NCBI RefSeq assembly: GCF_018687075.1
Contig: NZ_CP061285.1
Location: forward strand, 434,001 to 498,000
Direction of reading: 5' to 3'
Source of the DNA: Polynucleobacter sp. MWH-UH35A
GTDB taxonomy: Bacteria > Pseudomonadota > Gammaproteobacteria > Burkholderiales > Burkholderiaceae
Length of the DNA stretch: 64,000 nucleotides
Shown here: positions 56,071-64,000 of the stretch, piece after piece
How positions within the stretch are numbered: position 1 is the first letter of the stretch
Layout: every line of letters begins with the position of its first letter
Translations under genes and position numbers: made by a program
The notes under the pieces: generated by a model
Told to the model about the DNA's origin: nothing
The model's database searches: none
What the model saw: the letters and a program-made list of their open reading frames with translations, nothing else

Positions 56071-59000
56071 GTGCAACTGAAATCCATCAAACTTTCCGGC
56101 TTTAAGTCTTTCGTAGACCCAACCCATTTTGAAATGCCTGGCCAACTTATCGGCGTTGTGGGTCCTAACGGTTGCGGAAAGTCGAACATTATTGACGCCG
56201 TCCGCTGGGTTTTGGGTGAATCCCGCGCTAGCGAATTGCGTGGTGAATCCATGCAAGACGTTATTTTTAATGGTTCAGGTTTGCGTAAGCCATCTGGCCG
56301 CGCCAGTGTGGAATTGATTTTTGACAATACCGAAGGTCGTGCTCAGGGTCAGTGGAGTGCTTTTACTGAATTAGGTATTAAACGTGTTTTAACTCGTGAC
56401 GGAAATTCGAGTTACTACGTGAATAACCAAGTAGTGCGTCGTAAAGACATTCAAGATATTTTCTTGGGCACTGGCATGGGCCCAAGAGGTTATGCAATTA
56501 TTGGTCAAGGCACGATCAACCGCATTTTGGAAGCAAAACCAGAAGAGCTGCGCGTGTTCTTGGAAGAAGCTGCTGGTGTTTCTAAATACAAAGAGCGTCG
56601 CAAAGAAACTGCTGCACGCTTAGAAGACACTGTAGAAAATTTAACGCGTGTTGAAGATATCTTGCGTGAGCTCGATCAACAGTTAACGCGCTTAGAAAAA
56701 CAAGCGACTGTTGCGGAACGTCACGCAGAGCTTTCTACGCAGATGAAATCGCAGCAACAGCTCTTATGGTTTGTGCGTCAGACTGAGGCTGGCAAAGAGC
56801 AAGAGCGCCATGCCAACGGCATCCGTGATACCCAGGTGGGCCTAGAAGAGCAGACTGCAAAGCTGCGTCATGCTGAAGCTGAACTAGAAACGATGCGTAC
56901 ACAACAGTACGCTTTACAAGATAAAGTTTCCCAAGCGCAAGGCGATTTATATCAAACCAATTCAGATGTAAGTCAGGTTGAAGCACAGATTCATTATGTG
57001 CAAGAGGCGCGCCAACGTTTGCAGCAGCAGAGTCAAGATCTGCAGGCGCAATTACAACGTTGGACCGTGCAAGAAACTGATGCAGCACAAGCGCAGCGCA
57101 CTGCTGAACACGAGTTATCTTTAGCTGCTGAAAAAGAGCAAACCTTATTGGCTGACTTAAATGGCTTGCAAGAACAAATGCCAAGTCGCGAAGAGGCTTA
57201 TCAAAATGCATCGCGTGAGTTAAATAATGCACGCGATTCTTTGGCGACAATTGAACAGCGTCTTGCCAGTTTGGGTGAGCGCCTACGTTCAATCTCAGCA
57301 CAATCTGATGAATTAAAAGGGCGCGAGAATCGCCTCACTATCGAGTTAGATGGTTTGCGTCGTCCAGATGCTGAAGCATTACAGATGGCAATTGATCGTC
57401 AGGCAATGGCCGCTCGTAAAGTGGATGAGGCCAAGCAGCGCGCAGGTGAGGCCCAACAACGTGTGCCAGCGGCTGATGAAGCCCGCAACGCTGCTCAGCA
57501 AAAAATACAAGAAGCTAATCAAAATTTAGCGCAGACTGAAGCAAAATTGACGGCGTTGACTGCTTTGCAGGCTAGCGTACAGGCGCAAGGCAAGATTGGT
57601 CCTTGGTTAGAGAGTAAGGGTCTTAAAGAGACTAAGCGTCTTTGGCAAGAGTTGAAGGTCGAGAGTGGCTGGGAAGCTGCTCTGGAGTCAGTATTGCGTG
57701 AGCGTTTAGCTGCTGTTACAGCAAAGAGCGTACAAGAAACCTTGGCTCTGGCTAATGATGCGCCTCCAAGCCGTTTGGCGATTTTGCTCGCTGAAGAAAT
57801 TACTCCAGCCCATACCTCTGCTCCGGCTGACTTCACGCCATTACTCAGTCGCGTGCAAAGTGCAGGCGCAGCAAGACTGACTTCAGTATTACAAGAGTGG
57901 TTGGACAATATTTATATTGCGAGCAGTCTGGAAGATGCTTTGCATCGCCGTGAAAAATTACCTGCAGGTGGCGCATTTGTTACTCAACAAGGTCACTTAG
58001 TCAGTCGTGTTGGTGTGCAGCTTTATGCGGCTGACTCTGAGCAGGCTGGCATGTTGGCTCGCGCGCAAGAGATGGAAAGTCTCGAAAAACAATTGCGCGC
58101 ACAACAGCTCATGCAAAGCGAACTCAAAGGTGAATTGGATCAGTGCGTAGCAAACTACCAAGCAGCGCATCAAGCTGCCGAGCAAGCGCGTGAGAATGCT
58201 GAGCATGCCGTTCAAGAAGCGCATGGCTTTGAGGTTGAAAGAATGCAGTTGACTCAGGCTGAAGAGCAATACAGTCAACGCGCAGCCCAGATTCAGGGTG
58301 AGTTGAGTGAATTGCGTCAACAGATGGAGCAATTGGGTCAAACTCAAGAGCAATCTGCGGCCGAATTAAATGAATCCGAAGAGTCAAAACAAGGTTTGCA
58401 AGAAGCCTTGCAAGTTGCGCAAGAAAAATTAGAGCGATCCACTGAAGAGCGTGATCGTTTGCGTGAATCACTTCGCGCTGCTGAGATGGCTGCTCAAGAG
58501 GCCGCATTTGCAACCCGCTCATTGCAGCAGCGCATTGCTGATTTGCAGCGTGATCAAAGCACTGCCCGTACTCAGATCATGGAGATTCAGGATAAGCATG
58601 ATGCTGCCGCTCAAGAACTCGAAACCTTGAGCGATGAAGAAGCGCAAGACAAATTACAGGGCTTATTGCTGGCACGTAGTGCTCGTGAAGCTGCTTTGGC
58701 AAATGCACGCACTGAGCAGGATGCTTTATTGCATCAATTGCGTGAAGCTGATGAGTCACGTATGCAGGTTGAGCGTAGCTTGCAACCAATGCGCGACAAA
58801 GTTGTGGATTTGCAATTGCGTGAACAGGCTGCTCGTTTAAATTTTGAGCAATTTGCCACCTTGTTGTCAGATGCTGAGGCTGACCTCACTGCACTTGAGG
58901 CAAGTTTCAGCCCTGATCTGAAGGTCGGCGCATTGCAAACTGAAGTGAATCGTTTAAATACAGAGATTCAGTCTCTAGGCCCAGTCAACATGGCTGCGCT

Positions 59001-59592
59001 AGATGAGTTATCCAGCTCTCGTGAGCGTAAGCAGTTCTTGGATGCTCAATCTGCTGACTTGAACGAAGCGATGCAGACTTTGACTGATGCAATTGCGAAG
59101 ATTGATGCGGAAACTCGCGATCTCTTGCAGGGTACTTTTGATCAGGTGAATGCCCACTTTGGCAAACTTTTCCCAGAGTTATTCGGTGGTGGTCATGCTG
59201 AATTGGTAATGACGGGCGAAGAGATCTTGGATTCTGGTGTACAGGTAATGGCCCAGCCTCCTGGTAAGAAAAATAGCTCTATTTACCTCCTCTCCGGTGG
59301 TGAAAAGGCATTGACTGCGATTGCCTTGGTGTTCTCGCTCTTCCTCTTGAACCCAGCCCCATTCTGCTTACTCGATGAGGTTGATGCTCCATTGGATGAT
59401 GCAAATACCTTGCGCTATGCGCAGTTGGTTGCCAAAATGTCAGATAAGACACAATTTTTGTTTATCTCACATAACAAGATCACCATGGAAATCGCTCATC
59501 AGCTCATTGGTGTCACGATGCAAGAGCAGGGTGTATCCCGCATTGTTGCAGTGGATATTTCATCCGCGGTATCAATGGTGGAGGCTGCTTAA
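56071..59592 (+). CDS. smc: Chromosome segregation protein SMC
   Basis: An 1173-residue SMC ATPase. The N-terminal head has Walker A GPNGCGKSNIIDAV near 31-44. Two long coiled coils (about 170-500 and 660-1000, rich in Gln, Glu, Ala) flank a hinge near 510-640. The C-terminal head has the signature LSGGEKALTAIALVFSLFLL and Walker B FCLLDEVDAPLDDAN near 1100-1130. It organises and segregates the chromosome. GTG start. It opens the smc-zipA-ligA block; scpA and scpB are not here. Confidence 0.96.
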   Translation: MQLKSIKLSGFKSFVDPTHFEMPGQLIGVVGPNGCGKSNIIDAVRWVLGESRASELRGESMQDVIFNGSGLRKPSGRASVELIFDNTEGRAQGQWSAFTELGIKRVLTRDGNSSYYVNNQVVRRKDIQDIFLGTGMGPRGYAIIGQGTINRILEAKPEELRVFLEEAAGVSKYKERRKETAARLEDTVENLTRVEDILRELDQQLTRLEKQATVAERHAELSTQMKSQQQLLWFVRQTEAGKEQERHANGIRDTQVGLEEQTAKLRHAEAELETMRTQQYALQDKVSQAQGDLYQTNSDVSQVEAQIHYVQEARQRLQQQSQDLQAQLQRWTVQETDAAQAQRTAEHELSLAAEKEQTLLADLNGLQEQMPSREEAYQNASRELNNARDSLATIEQRLASLGERLRSISAQSDELKGRENRLTIELDGLRRPDAEALQMAIDRQAMAARKVDEAKQRAGEAQQRVPAADEARNAAQQKIQEANQNLAQTEAKLTALTALQASVQAQGKIGPWLESKGLKETKRLWQELKVESGWEAALESVLRERLAAVTAKSVQETLALANDAPPSRLAILLAEEITPAHTSAPADFTPLLSRVQSAGAARLTSVLQEWLDNIYIASSLEDALHRREKLPAGGAFVTQQGHLVSRVGVQLYAADSEQAGMLARAQEMESLEKQLRAQQLMQSELKGELDQCVANYQAAHQAAEQARENAEHAVQEAHGFEVERMQLTQAEEQYSQRAAQIQGELSELRQQMEQLGQTQEQSAAELNESEESKQGLQEALQVAQEKLERSTEERDRLRESLRAAEMAAQEAAFATRSLQQRIADLQRDQSTARTQIMEIQDKHDAAAQELETLSDEEAQDKLQGLLLARSAREAALANARTEQDALLHQLREADESRMQVERSLQPMRDKVVDLQLREQAARLNFEQFATLLSDAEADLTALEASFSPDLKVGALQTEVNRLNTEIQSLGPVNMAALDELSSSRERKQFLDAQSADLNEAMQTLTDAIAKIDAETRDLLQGTFDQVNAHFGKLFPELFGGGHAELVMTGEEILDSGVQVMAQPPGKKNSSIYLLSGGEKALTAIALVFSLFLLNPAPFCLLDEVDAPLDDANTLRYAQLVAKMSDKTQFLFISHNKITMEIAHQLIGVTMQEQGVSRIVAVDISSAVSMVEAA

Positions 59593-60666
59593 GTGTACGT
59601 GGAACAAATCATGACGATGTTGGGTTTGTCTGATTTGCAATTGGCTTTGGCTGTTATCGGTTTATTGATTCTGATAATGGTAGCCGTCCTGAATATTAAG
59701 TACGCTCGCGCTCGTCGTAAGGCAAAAGAGCAAAGTGACTATTCATTGGATGGTCGTTTTGCACGAGAACCCACTTTCGGTCCGGGTTTTGCTGATGCCG
59801 ACCCCTCGCGTATCGAACCCAGTTTTGGCGATGTGCAGCCAATGACGATTTCTGCTCCAGAAAAATTTACGATTGACCCCAGAATTGATTGCGTCATTAC
59901 GCTGCGTTTTGACGAGGCAATTAGCGGCGCAGAAATTCTTCAGGAAATCAATGCTTGGACGGATCTTGAGGCGCAATCAACTGCACGTTGGATGTGTGAA
60001 GGATTGAATGCCAATATTGATGTTGCGGAAGATTGGGAAGAACTTCATCCCGACTCCACATACTCAGATTTGCAGTTGGCCATTCAGCTAGCTAGTCGTA
60101 AAGGCCCAATTGGCGTCTTGGAGCTCTCTGATTTCTGCTCTCGTGCCCAAGCTCTTGCTGAAACTTTGGGCTCACAAATTGATATGCCTAGCGTTAGCGC
60201 CATGCTGGAGAGCGCTAAAGAATTGGATGTAATGGCTGCGGAGAGTGATATTCAATTGAGTATCAATATTCTGTTTGATGAGCCTTGTCCTTGGGGGAAC
60301 TTCGATGCGCTGATGCGTCAACGCGGCTTTAAGTTGGCTCGCAATGGGCGCCAATATGAATATCTCAGTAAAGGTCTGGTGCTTTTTAATAGTACCGATT
60401 TAGATCCCAATAAGCCTGTTTCCCAAATTACGCTGCTCCTAGAGGTTCCCTTGGTACCACAAGAAGAACGTGCCTTTGAAAGAATGCTCTCTGAGGGTGT
60501 TGAGCTTGCGCAGGCTGCTCATGGCCGCTTAGTAGATGACAACGGCATTAACTTGAGTGAAGCTGCGGTGATTAGCATTCGCCAGCATCTTGATGTGCTG
60601 TATGCCAATCTTGAGAAATCTGGCATTCCTGCTGGATCTTCTACAGCTAGCAGACTCTTTAGCTAG
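59593..60666 (+). CDS. zipA: Cell division protein ZipA-like
   Basis: A 357-residue protein with an N-terminal membrane anchor (about residues 13-36, LQLALAVIGLLILIMVAVLN), a basic stretch (KYARARRKAKE), a linker, and a C-terminal ZipA FtsZ-binding domain (about 200-345). It tethers FtsZ to the membrane. GTG 59593 directly follows the smc TAA and has GGAGG eight bases upstream; ATG 59611 is an in-frame alternative. The location between smc and ligA matches ZipA in related species. Confidence 0.85.
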   Translation: MYVEQIMTMLGLSDLQLALAVIGLLILIMVAVLNIKYARARRKAKEQSDYSLDGRFAREPTFGPGFADADPSRIEPSFGDVQPMTISAPEKFTIDPRIDCVITLRFDEAISGAEILQEINAWTDLEAQSTARWMCEGLNANIDVAEDWEELHPDSTYSDLQLAIQLASRKGPIGVLELSDFCSRAQALAETLGSQIDMPSVSAMLESAKELDVMAAESDIQLSINILFDEPCPWGNFDALMRQRGFKLARNGRQYEYLSKGLVLFNSTDLDPNKPVSQITLLLEVPLVPQEERAFERMLSEGVELAQAAHGRLVDDNGINLSEAAVISIRQHLDVLYANLEKSGIPAGSSTASRLFS

Positions 60667-62691
<2,025 letters not shown>

Positions 62692-62702
62692 GGTAAAGAA
62701 TT

Positions 62703-62819
62703 ATGGATATAAAAATCACCATTAATTTAATAAAAAGCTTGTTTTTTGGCTTGGCTCTCATAGAAAGAGGTTGCATGTATTTAATAAATTCTCCGCTTAG
62801 AGGTGTATTAATTGCTTAA
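62703..62819 (+). CDS. Possible 38-residue leader or small protein, unproven
   Basis: An open frame starting ATG 62703 (MDIKITINLI...GVLIA) that ends at a TAA at 62817-62819, a few bases past the TTG start of the glycosyltransferase (62812). It has a short hydrophobic centre and an AAGG-like sequence upstream. I recognise no homolog. It lies in AT-rich sequence where chance frames are common, so it may be noise. Confidence 0.25.
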   Translation: MDIKITINLIKSLFFGLALIERGCMYLINSPLRGVLIA

Positions 62820-63789
62820 TAAGAATCTAAAAATTGGTGTCGTTATACCAAGCTATAAAGTGCGTCTACAGATAGGGCGAGTTTTAGCTAAAATTGGCCC
62901 CGAAGTCTCATGCATCATTATTGTTGATGATTTTTGTCCTGAGGGCACCGGAGCATTTGTGCTTTCTAAGCTCATGGATCCCCGTATTCATGTAATTTTT
63001 AATGAGAATAATATTGGTGTGGGTGGCTCAGTATTACGTGGTTATCATAAGGCTATTGAATTAGGATGCGATGTTCTGGTAAAGATTGATGGCGACGACC
63101 AAATGGATCCTGCATTGATTTCGAGGTTTGCAGCACCTATACAATTTGGAAGGGCTGACTATGTAAAGGGCAATAGATTTTTCTCTCCAGAGTATTTGAG
63201 TGGCATGCCAAAAATTCGTCTGTATGGAAATGCTTTTTTGTCGATGCTGACCAAACTATCTAGTGGCTATTGGAATATTTTTGATCCAACTAATGGTTAC
63301 ACAGCAATTCATGCATCTCTAATTGAGTACCTTACCAAATCTAAAATCGATAGTAGATATTTTTTTGAGAGCGATATGTTGTATCGGCTTGGAACTTTGG
63401 GGGCTGTAGTCGCGGAAGTGCCGATGCGTGCAGTTTACGGCGATGAGAGAAGTAATTTAATTATAAGGAAGATAGCTTTTGATTTTTTGTTTAAAAATTT
63501 AAAAAATACAATCAAAAGAATTATATATCGCTATTTTGTTCGTGATTTTTCATTTGCAAGTCTAGAGCTATTTTTCGGGGTTATATTTTTTGTATTTGGC
63601 TTTCTATATGGAGCTTTCCATTGGCTTGAATCGATTCAAAGTGGAATACCATCAACATCTGGTCAGGTGATGATTTCAGCATTGCCAATATTGGTTGGAT
63701 TTCAAATGGTTTTAGGTTTTATAAACTATGATATCCAATCCACCCCTAAAAGTGTGATACATACAGAATTAATGCGAGGCGACCATTAG
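62812..63789 (+). CDS. Family 2 glycosyltransferase with C-terminal membrane segments
   Basis: A 325-residue GT2 protein. The GT-A domain begins GVVIPSYKV; VDDFCPEGTG is near 39 and the DxD is D93-G-D95 in KIDGDDQMDP. Two hydrophobic segments near 248-265 and 285-305 anchor it. This resembles polyprenyl-phosphate or dolichol-phosphate sugar transferases used in surface polysaccharide synthesis; donor and acceptor are unknown. TTG start with GAGGTG about seven bases upstream. Codons are markedly more A/T-rich than in ligA, suggesting a region of different origin. Confidence 0.8.
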   Translation: MLNKNLKIGVVIPSYKVRLQIGRVLAKIGPEVSCIIIVDDFCPEGTGAFVLSKLMDPRIHVIFNENNIGVGGSVLRGYHKAIELGCDVLVKIDGDDQMDPALISRFAAPIQFGRADYVKGNRFFSPEYLSGMPKIRLYGNAFLSMLTKLSSGYWNIFDPTNGYTAIHASLIEYLTKSKIDSRYFFESDMLYRLGTLGAVVAEVPMRAVYGDERSNLIIRKIAFDFLFKNLKNTIKRIIYRYFVRDFSFASLELFFGVIFFVFGFLYGAFHWLESIQSGIPSTSGQVMISALPILVGFQMVLGFINYDIQSTPKSVIHTELMRGDH

Positions 63790-63840
63790 CGGGGCGTCTA
63801 AATCTTATTTTTAATTGGGCGGACTTGAGGGTTTGGGAAA

Positions 63841-64000
63841 ATGATTTTTTTAGAGTTAAATGAATTTAATCCGAGTTTAATGAGTTTGGCAGCGAAAGAG
63901 TTGAATTTGGAAAATTTAACTCGTATATTAAGTTTGAAACATGCAGCTACGAATACTCTTGATTTAGAAGGGAGGTATGGCTTGACCCCTGGTTCAATGG
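63841..64000 (+). CDS. Start of an alkaline-phosphatase-superfamily protein, partial
   Basis: An open frame from ATG 63841 to the window edge, 53 residues (MIFLELNEFNPSL...). The N-terminus, a beta strand followed by ELNEFNP and then an LxNLTR-like helix, resembles type I phosphodiesterase/nucleotide pyrophosphatase proteins found in exopolysaccharide clusters. Only the beginning is visible, so the family call is tentative. It shares the AT-rich composition of the preceding glycosyltransferase. Confidence 0.5.
   Translation, partial: MIFLELNEFNPSLMSLAAKELNLENLTRILSLKHAATNTLDLEGRYGLTPGSM

Noticed and set aside
56735..57301. 188-codon minus-strand open frame
   Set aside because: Antisense to the Gln/Ala-rich coiled coil of smc, where repetitive codon use leaves the opposite strand open by chance.
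57519..58522. Minus-strand frames opposite the hinge and second coiled coil of smc
   Set aside because: Shadows of the coding frame with no ribosome binding site and no family resemblance.

Overview
The window looks like a contiguous chromosomal segment of a free-living betaproteobacterium of the Burkholderiaceae, most like Polynucleobacter. By eye it has mid-40s GC, short intergenic gaps and many overlapping starts and stops. Its gene neighbourhoods are typical of that family: smc-zipA-ligA, hom-thrC-moeA-moaD-moaE, dapD-dapE-prmB, recJ-prfB-lysS, iscRSUA-hscBA-fdx. The genus is an inference from gene order and protein resemblance; no search was run. I see no IS element, prophage, CRISPR array or rRNA. 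There is one tRNA, the initiator tRNA-fMet.

Layout. 1-5771 (minus) is a lipid A 4-amino-4-deoxy-L-arabinose (arn) operon in which the two halves of ArnA are separate genes. 5851-13598 (plus) holds alaA-hom-thrC-moeA-moaD-moaE and a secreted carboxylesterase. A GIY-YIG protein, clpB with a sigma32-like promoter, an MFS transporter, aceA and a HIT protein follow. 20030-24365 (minus) carries a DUF1841 protein, nth, rnfB, an intracellular PHB depolymerase and an aromatic/aspartate aminotransferase. 24525-32259 (plus) is uvrB and the complete ISC iron-sulfur operon, with an IscR type 1-like operator in front of iscR.

32428-36438 (minus) is a sulfate assimilation operon: a 54-aa unknown protein, a TauE-like permease, cysH (APS-reductase type), cysD and cysN. 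Its leader contains three tandem inverted repeats, and the last one pairs with the ribosome binding site of the first gene. Then come fpr (minus), dsbB (plus), and lysS-prfB-recJ-RpfE-like (minus), where prfB keeps the classical programmed +1 frameshift. After these are lolC/E-lolD-tatD-comEC (plus), tRNA-fMet, kup, a secreted coiled-coil protein, radA, prmB-dapE-dapD (minus) and smc-zipA-ligA (plus). From about 62.7 kb base composition turns visibly AT-rich, and a glycosyltransferase plus the start of an alkaline-phosphatase-superfamily gene suggest the edge of a surface polysaccharide locus.

How the genes connect: sulfate is activated by CysDN to APS and reduced directly by CysH to sulfite. 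IscS draws sulfur from cysteine and the ISC system builds the clusters needed by Nth, RnfB, CysH and IscR itself. Aspartate-family synthesis is represented by hom, thrC, dapD and dapE. The glyoxylate shunt (aceA) and PHB mobilisation (phaZ) point to growth on small organic acids and stored carbon. Most of the window is ordinary housekeeping; the sulfur-operon leader is the most interesting unexplained element.
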